Below, one piece after another: positions 7,568 through 14,109 of a DNA stretch of 19,271 nt. The stretch comes from Streptomyces virginiae (lineage in GTDB: Bacteria; Actinomycetota; Actinomycetes; Streptomycetales; Streptomycetaceae). The DNA is taken from positions 1-19,271 of the forward strand of contig NZ_JOAK01000051.1 of the NCBI RefSeq assembly GCF_000720455.1. The letters run 5' to 3'. The position numbers and the translations under genes are program-made. A model generated the notes under the pieces. That model ran no database searches and was not told the DNA's origin. It worked only from the letters and a program-made list of their open reading frames with translations. Every line of letters starts with the position of its first letter. The stretch's first letter is position 1.

Positions 7568-8049
7568 CGGTCCTCCTCGACGGCCGCCGACTCGTCGTCG
7601 GCCAGCTCGGTGAGCGCGTGCGCCTCCTGGTGCTGCTCGACGGTGAAGCCGATCGGGCGGCGGCCCTCGCGCTCGTCGCCCTCGTACAGGCGGCGCTGTC
7701 CGTCCGCGTAGGACCGGAGCACGTCGCGCGCCTCGTCCGGGGTGCAGTCCAGCGCGGCCGCCACCTCGTTCCAGGTCGCGCCCAACTGCAGGGCCTCGTG
7801 CACGGTGCTCGGGCGGTAGTTCAGGGCGGTGCGGCGGATGGCCTCTCCCAGGGCCAGCTGCGCGAGCGCGTCGCCCGCGTCGCCGCGCTCGACCTCGTGC
7901 GGGAAGTCGGCGGGCAGGCGGCGGTTCGACAGCCGCTCGGCGTGCTGGGAGTGCTTCTCCGCCTGCCAGGTGAGGGGGACGGCCGGCGGGAGGTCGTCGG
8001 GGCGGCGGACCTGGAGGGCCTGGAAGTCCTTGTACGCGTCGGTGCTCAT
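7564..8049 (-). CDS. Putative HTH DNA-binding protein (161 aa)
   Basis: The central region (about 81-115: STVHEALQLGATWNEVAAALD, then TPDEARDVLRSY) has the pattern of a sigma-region-4-like or BldC-like helix-turn-helix, with GATW before the first helix and TPDEAR as the likely recognition helix. The N-terminal part is charged, and the C terminus acidic (ADDESAAVEED). It is the second gene of the operon, 15 bp after the first gene, and overlaps the next gene by GTGA. It may be a transcriptional regulator of plasmid functions; the target is unknown. The Shine-Dalgarno is weak (GAAGGG about 12 nt before the ATG). Confidence 0.7.
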   Translation of the reverse strand: MSTDAYKDFQALQVRRPDDLPPAVPLTWQAEKHSQHAERLSNRRLPADFPHEVERGDAGDALAQLALGEAIRRTALNYRPSTVHEALQLGATWNEVAAALDCTPDEARDVLRSYADGQRRLYEGDEREGRRPIGFTVEQHQEAHALTELADDESAAVEEDR

Positions 8050-8064
8050 GGTGGTGGTCGCCCT

Positions 8065-8559
8065 TCAGTTGGTGGGGTAGAGGTCGGCGCGGGGGGTGTT
8101 CTCGGTGAGCCAGCGGCGGAAGCTGTGGGTGCCGCCCGCCGCGATGCGGTCGTGCCGCTCCTTCACCGTGGTGTGGTGCTGGCCCAGTCCTTCGCCCAGG
8201 TCGCGCCACGACACCTTGTCCCCGTCCTCGTCGGGCTCGCGGGCCATCAGCAACAGCTCCTCCTCGATGGCGGTCAGCCGCTGCTTCAGGCGCCGGATGT
8301 CCCGCAGGTTCGCGTAGATGAACTCCTCCCCCAGGTTGGGGTTCCCGGCCTGGATCGCGTCCATGGCCAGGATGGCGCTGTCCGCCTCGTCCGCGATGCT
8401 CCACTGCTTGTTGCCGTGGAACGCGAGCGTGTACGTGCCCACTCCGTCCGGCCAGTGGGCGGTCCGGCCGGAGGTCTCCCAGGGCTCCATGCCCGGCCGG
8501 CTCACGGCCATGGGCTCGTCCACCGGGGACGGGAGGGGGCGGTGCTGAGGGGTCGTCAT
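8065..8559 (-). CDS. Putative HTH regulator, first gene of four-gene operon
   Basis: The 164-residue protein has an N-terminal domain with TAHWPDGVGTYTLAFHGNKQWS, a helical middle (RDIRRLKQRLTAIEEELLLMA, 86-106, likely coiled coil) and a C-terminal helix-turn-helix, SWRDLGEGLGQHHTTVKERHD (117-137). The pattern W-x-x-L-G-x-x-L-G resembles the HTH of the 185-residue protein at 15696-16253, so the two may be distant relatives. A GAAGGGA Shine-Dalgarno lies 6-7 nt before the ATG. Two perfect or near-perfect palindromes directly upstream suggest autoregulation. The DNA-binding role is inferred from the HTH pattern only. Confidence 0.75.
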   Translation of the reverse strand: MTTPQHRPLPSPVDEPMAVSRPGMEPWETSGRTAHWPDGVGTYTLAFHGNKQWSIADEADSAILAMDAIQAGNPNLGEEFIYANLRDIRRLKQRLTAIEEELLLMAREPDEDGDKVSWRDLGEGLGQHHTTVKERHDRIAAGGTHSFRRWLTENTPRADLYPTN

Positions 8560-8578
8560 GTGCGGTTCCCTTCGTCGG

Positions 8579-8622
8579 TGTTGGGGTTCCCCAACACCTT
8601 TGACTGTAGGGGTTCCCCAACA
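8579..8622. promoter_or_regulatory. Twin operators TGTTGGGG-N2-CCCCAACA
   Basis: The perfect palindrome TGTTGGGGTTCCCCAACA (8579-8596) is followed 26 bp later by TGTAGGGGTTCCCCAACA (8605-8622), which differs at one base. They lie 20-63 bp before the start of the minus-strand operon and about 140 bp before the plus-strand Mrr-like gene, so they could control both. I cannot place the promoter boxes with confidence. The first operon product, an HTH protein, is the obvious candidate to bind here. Confidence 0.75.
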
Positions 8623-8758
8623 GGCGGCGCAAGCGGTTCGCCGTATCTCGTCCGGCCAGTTCGTGGCCGGTCCGCGTCCCGGTTGGCGGGAGACTCCCGC
8701 GAGCGGGTATCTCTACGGGCAGGGACGAACGGCGGGCGGTGATGGGGAGTTGACCCAG

Positions 8759-9442
8759 GTGGAGCTGTGGTGGAGACGACCTCCCGTGCCCGGGTCGCGT
8801 CGCTCGCAGAGACAACGCGCGGTCGCGGAGCTGCGGGCACAGGGGCGGTACGGCCCCGAACTGCGCGACGTGCTGCCCGCGTTCGTCGGGCTGGCCTTCG
8901 CCGCGGCGGCTCCGCTGGTCCTCCTCGTCTGGCTGCACCGTGCCCTCGGCGTCGGCGGCCTGGTGCTGGGCGTCGTCCTGCTCGCGGCCGCCACGGCGGT
9001 GGGTATGCGGTGGCGCCGCGCGGCGGCCCGCCGGCGCGGCGGCATCTACACCTCGACCGAACTCGGCGTGCTCGATGACCACGGCCTGGCGGCGGCCGCC
9101 GAACGGATGCTGCGCCGCGACGGCTGGCACGTCATCGCGATGCCGGACGAGGGGCGGCCCCGCCTGTACGCACGCGACCGCGGCGGCCGCCAGCTCGACG
9201 TCGGGTTCCGCCCGGCGGACGAGGCGGCGGACGAGGACGCGCCGACGGGTCCCGCTCCCCTGCGGGAGGCGGGCCGCCCGGGGGTCGACAACCTGATTCG
9301 GGTCGTGGTCAGCAGGGGCTCGTACAGCCGCGCCGATGTGCTCTGGGCCTCACGCCAGGGCGGGGTCCACCTGCTCGACGGCCGCCAGCTGCAGCAATGG
9401 GCCGCCGGGGCGTCCCTGGACGACCTGGGCCTGCCCGGCTGA
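8759..9442 (+). CDS. Membrane-anchored Mrr-like restriction-endonuclease-fold protein
   Basis: The 227-residue protein begins with a basic stretch, then two hydrophobic segments (about 38-60 and 62-82) ending in RWRRAAARRR, so the rest faces the cytoplasm. The C-terminal part resembles the Mrr catalytic domain: ELGVLDDHGLAAAAERMLRRDGWHV (101-125), a short strand region RPRLYARDRGGRQLDVGF, and VDNLIRVVVSRGSYSRADVLWASRQ with GVHLLDGRQLQQW (202-214), the typical Mrr ending. The usual Q-x-K on the last catalytic strand is replaced by LDVGF, so nuclease activity is doubtful. GTG 8759 is chosen because GGGGAG ends 9 nt upstream; TTG 8750 is the alternative. Family call moderate, catalytic status uncertain. 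Confidence 0.7.
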   Translation: MELWWRRPPVPGSRRSQRQRAVAELRAQGRYGPELRDVLPAFVGLAFAAAAPLVLLVWLHRALGVGGLVLGVVLLAAATAVGMRWRRAAARRRGGIYTSTELGVLDDHGLAAAAERMLRRDGWHVIAMPDEGRPRLYARDRGGRQLDVGFRPADEAADEDAPTGPAPLREAGRPGVDNLIRVVVSRGSYSRADVLWASRQGGVHLLDGRQLQQWAAGASLDDLGLPG

Positions 9443-9467
9443 TCGCCTTTTCAAGATCGTAAGGCGA
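9443..9467 (+). terminator. Weak inverted repeat after Mrr-like gene
   Basis: TCGCCTT (9443-9449) and AAGGCGA (9461-9467) with an 11-nt spacer begin right after the stop codon. It could be a terminator or an additional operator for the gene that follows; the stem is short. Confidence 0.35.
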
Positions 9468-9484
9468 AGCGGGGCGCGCCCGAC

Positions 9485-9547
9485 AAAAGGAGATCCTTTT
9501 AATGCAGCCGGAGCGTGGGGGCGCGCGGAAAGGATCTCCTTTAGAAT
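9485..9547 (+). promoter_or_regulatory. Two AAAGGA-N2-TCCTTT operators and leaderless promoter
   Basis: Palindromes AAAAGGA-GA-TCCTTTT (9485-9500) and AAAGGA-TC-TCCTTT (9529-9542) lie 43-44 bp apart, about four helical turns. The second overlaps the -10 box TAGAAT (9542-9547), which is only 6 nt from the ATG at 9554. No Shine-Dalgarno exists, so the mRNA is probably leaderless and strongly repressible. These AT-rich boxes stand out sharply from their GC-rich surroundings. Confidence 0.7.
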
Positions 9548-9553
9548 CGGCGC

Positions 9554-10111
9554 ATGGAGAAAATCGGCGTTACGGCTTGGATCACCGCGTCACAAGCGGG
9601 TGCGCTTGCGCTGCTCGATAAGCGGCGGCGGCTGGAGGAAAAGGAGACCGTGCGGGAGCTGGTGGCGTCCGGCATTCGGCCGCGCGACGCTCGCGTACAG
9701 GTCGCTCGTATGCGTCCGGAGCACTGGCCTGCCCTGGAGGTCGTGGTGGGGGAGGCGGTCCGCCGGCGCCTGGCGGACGAGGACCTGGCGGGCCCGTGGG
9801 CTCCGCTCACGCAATCGGACCTCGACCGCCTCGCGCTGTCAGGCCGCTGGCCCGGGGCGAGTGCTGGAATCACCTTGGTACAGCGGAACTACGCCTTCCC
9901 GGCGGACCTCGCTCTGCAGCTGCGCACCGCCTCGTGGCGGGTCTCGGAGAAGCCGCTGGCCCGGCTGTACGAACTGGGCCTGGTCGGCTCCGGGCTCCGG
10001 CTGACAGAGGAACAGAAGACCCGCCGTGACGAACTCGCGCGCCTGCTCTACCCGCCCGCCCGGATCATCCGGGAGGCCCTGGCCGCGTACGGCCCCCACT
10101 CGAACGAGTGA
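9554..10111 (+). CDS. Unknown 185-residue protein bracketed by operators
   Basis: I do not recognise this family. The N terminus (VTAWITASQAGALALLDKRRRLEEKETVRELVASG in outline, residues 6-40) looks helical with a basic patch, the middle includes RPEHWPALEVVVGEAVRRRLADEDL, and the C-terminal third contains LARLYELGLVGSGLRLTEEQKTRRDELARLLYPPARIIREAL, plausibly a winged-helix-like fold. No membrane segment or catalytic motif is seen. The start is set by the leaderless promoter. The same palindrome occurs twice upstream and once about 20 bp downstream, so this protein may itself bind these sites and also control the exonuclease gene that follows; this is inference from arrangement only. Confidence 0.65.
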   Translation: MEKIGVTAWITASQAGALALLDKRRRLEEKETVRELVASGIRPRDARVQVARMRPEHWPALEVVVGEAVRRRLADEDLAGPWAPLTQSDLDRLALSGRWPGASAGITLVQRNYAFPADLALQLRTASWRVSEKPLARLYELGLVGSGLRLTEEQKTRRDELARLLYPPARIIREALAAYGPHSNE

Positions 10112-10128
10112 CGGCCCCGGCCGGTGAA

Positions 10129-10147
10129 TTAAAAGGATCTCCTTTAA
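10129..10147. promoter_or_regulatory. Third AAAGGA-N2-TCCTTT palindrome
   Basis: TTAAAAGGATCTCCTTTAA (10129-10147) matches the two operators before the preceding gene and has the same orientation and 3' context (TTTA, then GA and AAT) as the second one. It lies 70 bp before the -35 box of the exonuclease promoter. Confidence 0.65.
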
Positions 10148-10216
10148 GAGAATCCGGCTTCGCGCGCACAGCTCTAAGCGTCCTCCGGCTTTCTCGATTT
10201 CCTCGGATGGCGGAGT

Positions 10217-10246
10217 TTGAAAAGCGGCCCGAATGGGGTCTATAAA
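10217..10246 (+). promoter_or_regulatory. Sigma70-type promoter of the DEDDh exonuclease gene
   Basis: TTGAAA (10217-10222), an 18-bp spacer and TATAAA (10241-10246) make the best consensus promoter in the window. It lies about 45 bp before the GTG start, leaving room for the GGGAGG ribosome binding site at 10280-10285. Confidence 0.6.
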
Positions 10247-10290
10247 TGCTAGCGTCGGGAATTCCGGCGGACTGTCCTCGGGAGGTATGG

Positions 10291-11622
10291 GTGAGCACGG
10301 CAACGACGGCACGCACGGCGGGGACGGTCCCGGCCAGTCGTGAAAGCGCAGATCAGGCCCCGGATCGGGTGCCGCGCGGGGAGCCCTACGGGTTCACGGA
10401 CGGGCTGCCCGTCTACCGGTGGGGGCAGGCGCCGGCGTACCTGCAAACGCAGACACAACTGGGCCAGGCCCGGCTGAAGCTGGCGGACGGTCAGCCCGTC
10501 CTCGCGTACCTCTACCTGCGCAAGCACGACCTGGAGGTGCCGCTGTATGACCCGGCGGCCGCGGTGAAGATGCGGCCGCTGTCCTCGACGGTGAAGAAGC
10601 GCATGGAGGCGGCCCGGACCTGCCCGGAGTGCGGCAAGGTGCGCGAGCACCGGTTGAACGGCCGCCCGTGCTCGCAGTGCTGGCACAAGGCACAGTTGGC
10701 CCGGCAGCGCGAGCGGGCCCGGACGTGCTGGGGCTGCGGGACGGTGCGCGAGCGTCCGTACCCGGTGGCGCACAACCGGTGTGGCGACTGCCGCCGTGCC
10801 CAGCTCGCGGAGGAACGGGCCCGGAAGGCTGAGGCGGTGCTGTACTCCATCACCTGCCCGGGGCGGGACTGCTCGGTGAAGACGGCCACCAAAGCGGCGG
10901 TGCGCCGCTGGCGGGAGGCGAACCCGTACGGGTACTGGCGGCCGCGGTGGTGCTCGCCGTGCGAGGAACGCGACGCACGGGAGCGGGCGGAAGCCGAACG
11001 GCGGGCGGTGGAGGCCCGGGAGGCTGAGCGGGAGGCCCGGCGCCGGCGGGTGCTCGAACTGCAGGAGTGGGCGGCGGCCGCGCTCGCGAACGAGGCGCTG
11101 GTGGTCCTCGACACGGAGACGACGGGGCTCGACGCGGACGCGTGCGTGGTGGAACTCGCGGTCATCTCCGGCTCCGGGGACGTCCTGGTGGACACCCTGG
11201 TCAACCCCGGGCGGCCGATCCCGGCGGGCGCCTCGGAGATCCACGGCATCACGGACGAGGCGGTGGCCACGGCGCCCTCGTTCGGGCAGATCCTCGTCGG
11301 CCTCACGGCCGCGCTCGACGGGCGGCGGTGCCTGATCTGGAACGCCCCGTACGACAAGGGGGTGTTGCGCTGGGAGCTGACCCGGCACTACCGGGCGGCC
11401 GGACACGAGGACCCGGCGGCGTCGGCGGCGGCCTGGCTCGACGGCATGACGCTGGAGGACGCGATGGTGCCGTACTCGGACTGGTACGGCGACTGGTCGG
11501 ACTACTGGGGCAACTACAGCTGGCAGGCGCTCGGCGGCGGCCACCGTGCCCTGGGCGACGTCCGGGCGGTACTCGACCGCCTCCGCGAGATGGCCGCGCC
11601 CGTGGCCTCCTCGGTCGACTGA
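10291..11622 (+). CDS. DEDDh 3'-5' exonuclease with N-terminal zinc ribbons
   Basis: The 443-residue protein ends in a DnaQ-like exonuclease domain (about 265-435): motif I VVLDTETTG (D274, E276), a DnaQ-type SEIHGIT (315-321), motif II WNAPYDKG (D355) and motif III HRALGD (H418, D423), the complete DEDDh set. The N-terminal half carries three cysteine clusters: CPEC/CSQC (111-130), CWGC/CGDC (146-167) and CPGRDC/CSPC (189-224), followed by a charged helix (225-260). The ribbons probably bind nucleic acid and direct a single-strand 3'-5' exonuclease. The GTG start is supported by GGAGG 5 nt upstream and a clear promoter; the in-frame ATG at 10246 overlaps the -10 box and is rejected. It is followed after 16 bp by a small gene. 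Substrate (DNA or RNA) cannot be decided from sequence. Confidence 0.85.
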   Translation: MSTATTARTAGTVPASRESADQAPDRVPRGEPYGFTDGLPVYRWGQAPAYLQTQTQLGQARLKLADGQPVLAYLYLRKHDLEVPLYDPAAAVKMRPLSSTVKKRMEAARTCPECGKVREHRLNGRPCSQCWHKAQLARQRERARTCWGCGTVRERPYPVAHNRCGDCRRAQLAEERARKAEAVLYSITCPGRDCSVKTATKAAVRRWREANPYGYWRPRWCSPCEERDARERAEAERRAVEAREAEREARRRRVLELQEWAAAALANEALVVLDTETTGLDADACVVELAVISGSGDVLVDTLVNPGRPIPAGASEIHGITDEAVATAPSFGQILVGLTAALDGRRCLIWNAPYDKGVLRWELTRHYRAAGHEDPAASAAAWLDGMTLEDAMVPYSDWYGDWSDYWGNYSWQALGGGHRALGDVRAVLDRLREMAAPVASSVD

Positions 11623-11638
11623 GAGGGGGGTTCACCTC

Positions 11639-11902
11639 ATGGTGCAGATCAGGGTCATGACGGACGATCGCGAGCGGGGCGAGCGGGTGGTGGAGATCCT
11701 GCTGCCGCTTCTGCAGGCGTGCACCGCGCTGCAGGCCGGTGAGCCGACCCGGCTCACGCACCGCGGCGGCGGCCTGCGCCTGGTGCTCGACGTCCAGCCG
11801 GATGAGGGCGCCACCTCGGTACGCGTCGACCGTGCGGACGTCCCGGCTCGGCCGGAGCGAACGGCCCGCCGGCGGCGGGCACTTCCCCCAGGATCGCGGT
11901 AA
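11639..11902 (+). CDS. Small protein of unknown function downstream of exonuclease
   Basis: This 87-residue protein starts at ATG 11639, 16 bp after the exonuclease stop, with a GAGAGGGGGG ribosome binding site 8 nt upstream, so it is in the same operon. The sequence suggests an alpha/beta fold (MVQIRVMTDD, RVVEILLPLLQACTAL, RLVLDVQPD) and a basic tail (PERTARRRRALPPGSR). No known motif is seen. Its stop codon lies inside a large nested hairpin. Confidence 0.65.
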   Translation: MVQIRVMTDDRERGERVVEILLPLLQACTALQAGEPTRLTHRGGGLRLVLDVQPDEGATSVRVDRADVPARPERTARRRRALPPGSR

Positions 11903-11941
11903 CAGTCCGGGCGACTGTTACCCCATCTGACCTGGGGAAGT
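11881..11941. terminator. Nested inverted repeat over the end of the small gene
   Basis: An inner stem GGTAACAGT (11899-11907) with ACTGTTACC (11914-11922) and loop CCGGGC sits inside an outer stem ACTTCCCCCAGG (11881-11892) with CCTGGGGAAGT (11931-11941), which has one bulged C. The inner arm contains the TAA stop codon of the preceding gene. Between convergent genes, a bidirectional terminator is the simplest reading. A second short palindrome CCCTCA-AA-TGAGGG follows at 11954-11967. Confidence 0.6.
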
Positions 11942-11974
11942 TCCATAAATCGGCCCTCAAATGAGGGAGCAAAA

Positions 11975-12175
11975 CTAGAAGCGGGCACCCCCGGTGCCCA
12001 ACGGGCGGCGGCCCGGCGGCCGCGCCTCCACCACCTCGTTCTCGACGGCCAGGGCGGGCGGCTCGACGGCTGCCCGCTCTGCTGCTGTCCGGCCGCGTTC
12101 GCGCTGGTCGCCAATTGGCGACTGCTCCTCGGCGGTGCGGGGTCCGGTGCCCAACGGGCGGCGGGTGGTGCTCAC
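11975..12175 (-). CDS. 66-residue protein with RRPLGTG motif at both ends
   Basis: Reading from GTG 12175, the motif TRRPLGTGPR appears at residues 4-13 and GRRPLGTGG near the C terminus; the middle is polar and rich in E, R and A, and looks disordered. The two motifs are encoded by a nearly identical direct repeat in the DNA. A GGGAGA ribosome binding site lies about 9 nt before the GTG. Codon bias cannot prove such a short gene in GC-rich DNA, but a conserved-looking duplicated motif in one frame, a stop soon after the second copy, and a neat fit between convergent transcription units support it. I do not know its function; short basic repeat motifs of this sort could contact a protein partner or DNA. 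Confidence 0.5.
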   Translation of the reverse strand: MSTTRRPLGTGPRTAEEQSPIGDQRERGRTAAERAAVEPPALAVENEVVEARPPGRRPLGTGGARF

Positions 12176-12561
12176 CTGCCCAAGTCTCCCAGTTCGCCGA
12201 ACGGGTCGGGCCCACGGTGCCGCGCTGAGCGGAGCGCCCACGACGGGCTCGGCCACCTCGCGGCAGCTGCTGCTCCCCCTCGACCACGGCCGGCGGTGCG
12301 GTCTCCTCACGCTCCCGTCATCCGCGACGGCGGGAGTACGGCGCCCGACCCGACTCCGGCGGAGTCGACGGCCAACCGGACCCGGCCACCCCTCCCCCCT
12401 CCCGCCGCTGCCGTCTTTTGGCACCCCGGACGGGCCGCAGTCGGCAACGAGAGGCGGCTACGCGTGCCATGTGACGGTGGCCGGTCTTTTCGCCTGTGCG
12501 GTGTCTCCCCCGGGCGCTACCGTCCCGGTACAGGCAGTAACCACACGGGAGGGGCGGCGGG
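12176..12561. other. Gene-free stretch before NERD gene
   Basis: No reading frame here has convincing starts, ribosome binding sites or protein-like composition; the open frames are artefacts of high GC. It holds a perfect 7-bp hairpin CGACTCC-GGC-GGAGTCG (12351-12367) and presumably the divergent promoters for the 66-residue gene and the NERD gene. A TACCGT (about 12520) could be a -10 box for the latter, without a matching -35. Confidence 0.4.
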
Positions 12562-13302
12562 ATGACGACAGCGGGGCACCGAAGCGGAGCCGGGGCGAGC
12601 GCGGGCCGGATGGGTGAGGCGGCTCGGACAGCGGAGCGGGCAGCACAGCATCGACGGGCCCGGGTGCTGCTGCCGTTACTCGCGGCGGCCGCCGCGGTGG
12701 TCGGGTCGGCGGTCGGCTCGCTGACGAACTGGCAGCTCGGCCTGGTCGCCGCGCTGGTCGTGGTCGGGCTCGGCGTACGGCGGCTGTACCGCCGGAGCCA
12801 CAACAGCTGGGCGGTGGGGGCCGCCGGGGAGGCGCGGACGGCCAAGCTCCTGGCCCCGCTCGTCCGCCGGGGCCACGCCGTGGTGCTGCACGATCGGGCG
12901 ATCCCGGGGAGTCGGGCGAACCTCGACCACCTTGCCTTCACGGCCGCCGGCGCCCTGTACGTCGACACGAAGAACTGGACGTCGGACAAGTCCCAGCTGA
13001 CGGTGCAGGGCGGCACCCTCCGGTACGGCCGCTACGACCAGACCCGCGCTCTGCAGACGGTGGTCTGGGAGGCGGAACAGGCGGCTCGGGCCCTCGGCGT
13101 CCCGGTCCGGCCGGTGGTCGCCGTGCACGGCGCGAAGGTCCCGGCTCCGCGCGGTCGCCTCGAACTGGGCGGCGTGACCGTGGTGGAGGCGAAGCGGCTG
13201 CGCGGCCTGCTCCGGAGCCTTCCTCCCCAACCCGGGTGGGACTCGGCCCGGCGGACGGCGGTCGGGCAGCTGGCGGAACGGACGCTGCCCCCGGCTTCCT
13301 GA
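12562..13302 (+). CDS. Membrane-anchored NERD-domain (nuclease-related) protein
   Basis: The 246-residue protein has two hydrophobic segments (about 34-53 and 58-73) followed by a basic stop-transfer RRLYRRSH. The NERD domain begins at GAAGEARTAKLL (86-97) and contains ANLDHLAF (119-126) and LYVDTKNW (132-139), where E90, D122, D135 and K137 match the restriction-endonuclease-like catalytic set. The C-terminal part (PVVAVHGAKVP, VTVVEAKRLRGLLRSL) completes the fold. GGGAGGGG lies a few bases before the ATG. NERD proteins are thought to process nucleic acids, but their substrate is not well known. All key residues are present here, in contrast to the Mrr-like protein at 8759-9442. It stands alone and ends in a strong bidirectional terminator. 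Confidence 0.85.
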   Translation: MTTAGHRSGAGASAGRMGEAARTAERAAQHRRARVLLPLLAAAAAVVGSAVGSLTNWQLGLVAALVVVGLGVRRLYRRSHNSWAVGAAGEARTAKLLAPLVRRGHAVVLHDRAIPGSRANLDHLAFTAAGALYVDTKNWTSDKSQLTVQGGTLRYGRYDQTRALQTVVWEAEQAARALGVPVRPVVAVHGAKVPAPRGRLELGGVTVVEAKRLRGLLRSLPPQPGWDSARRTAVGQLAERTLPPAS

Positions 13303-13315
13303 CGAGGACAGACAG

Positions 13316-13343
13316 AAGGGCCCGGCCAGGCGGCCGGGCCCTT
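13316..13343. terminator. Bidirectional terminator between NERD and recombinase genes
   Basis: Perfect 12-bp arms AAGGGCCCGGCC (13316-13327) and GGCCGGGCCCTT (13332-13343) with a 4-nt loop AGGC lie between two convergent genes. The A and T ends give short T runs in both directions. Confidence 0.85.
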
Positions 13344-13351
13344 CGTCGTCC

Positions 13352-14080
13352 CTACGCGGTGCGCTCGCGCCGGCGCAGGGTCGGCGGCCGGTCGGTCGTG
13401 TTCGCGAGCATCCGGCGGACGGTCTCCGGGTGCCAGCGCTCCCCGCGCTTCGGGCGGAGCCCTTCGGCCTCCAGCACGGCCACGATCTCGCGCAACGACA
13501 GCTCGTCCTCGTCTCGGAGCTGGCGGGCGCGGGCTCGGCCTGCCTGCTCCATCTCCTCCTCGGTCAGCTCCTTCTTGTGCGCGGCCCATCCGTACGGCGG
13601 GGCGCCGTACGCGTACTGGCCCTTCTCCCCCTTGATGCGGCGGCCGCGGCGGAGCTTGGCCACGGTCATGCCTCGGTCCAACTGCGCGAACACGCCCATC
13701 ATCTGGCGCATGGCGGTACGCATCGGGTCCTCGGGGTCGTCGGGCAGGATCTCGCCCTGATCGGCCATGAACGCGCGGCCGCCGTGCTTCCACGTCTGGG
13801 CCAGGGCCGCCTCCTGCACCACCAGCTCGCGGGCCAGGCGGTCAAGGTTCGGCGCGACGATGCCGTGCACGCGCTTCTCCTCGATCCACAACAGGGCGTC
13901 GGCCAGCTCGGGCCGCTCGTCCCCGGCGACGGTGCCCGGCACCGCCTTCTCCACGAACAGCTTCACGAGGCGGTGGCCGTGCTCGCGCGTCCAGCGGCGC
14001 ACGATGCGCTCCTGGTCCTCCAGCCCGAACCCGTCCAGCTGACTGCCGGTCGACACCCGGATGTACCCCGCGAGCCGCAT
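13352..14080 (-). CDS. Serine recombinase (resolvase family)
   Basis: The 242-residue protein starts YIRVSTGSQLDGFGLEDQ, with catalytic S10 and R8 of serine recombinases. The resolvase core continues through RPELADALLWIEEKRVHGIVAPNLDRLAR (DRLAR at 80-84) and the long dimer helix ending QLDRGMTVAKLRRGRR. The C-terminal part YGAPPYGW (158-165), SLREIVAVLEAEGLRP and WHPETVRRMLAN (216-227) is a recombinase-type DNA-binding region, intermediate between small resolvases (about 185 residues) and large integrases (over 400). Its job is probably plasmid multimer resolution or inversion. ATG 14080 is preferred because GGAGG lies 7 nt upstream; an upstream in-frame start (14251) would run over the promoter and inverted repeat. 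A 28-bp inverted repeat 30 bp upstream is a likely binding site. Confidence 0.9.
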   Translation of the reverse strand: MRLAGYIRVSTGSQLDGFGLEDQERIVRRWTREHGHRLVKLFVEKAVPGTVAGDERPELADALLWIEEKRVHGIVAPNLDRLARELVVQEAALAQTWKHGGRAFMADQGEILPDDPEDPMRTAMRQMMGVFAQLDRGMTVAKLRRGRRIKGEKGQYAYGAPPYGWAAHKKELTEEEMEQAGRARARQLRDEDELSLREIVAVLEAEGLRPKRGERWHPETVRRMLANTTDRPPTLRRRERTA

Positions 14081-14109
14081 CTGATCGCCTCCAACGCTCT
14101 GACCTGCAC

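Noticed and set aside
7277..9130. 617-codon minus-strand open frame
   Set aside because: Only its last 96 codons (7277-7567) are a gene; the rest runs out of frame over the HTH genes and the divergent promoter.
11994..12617. 207-codon plus-strand frame
   Set aside because: It runs over the 66-residue minus-strand gene, a hairpin and the start of the NERD gene in the wrong frame; no motif or ribosome site.
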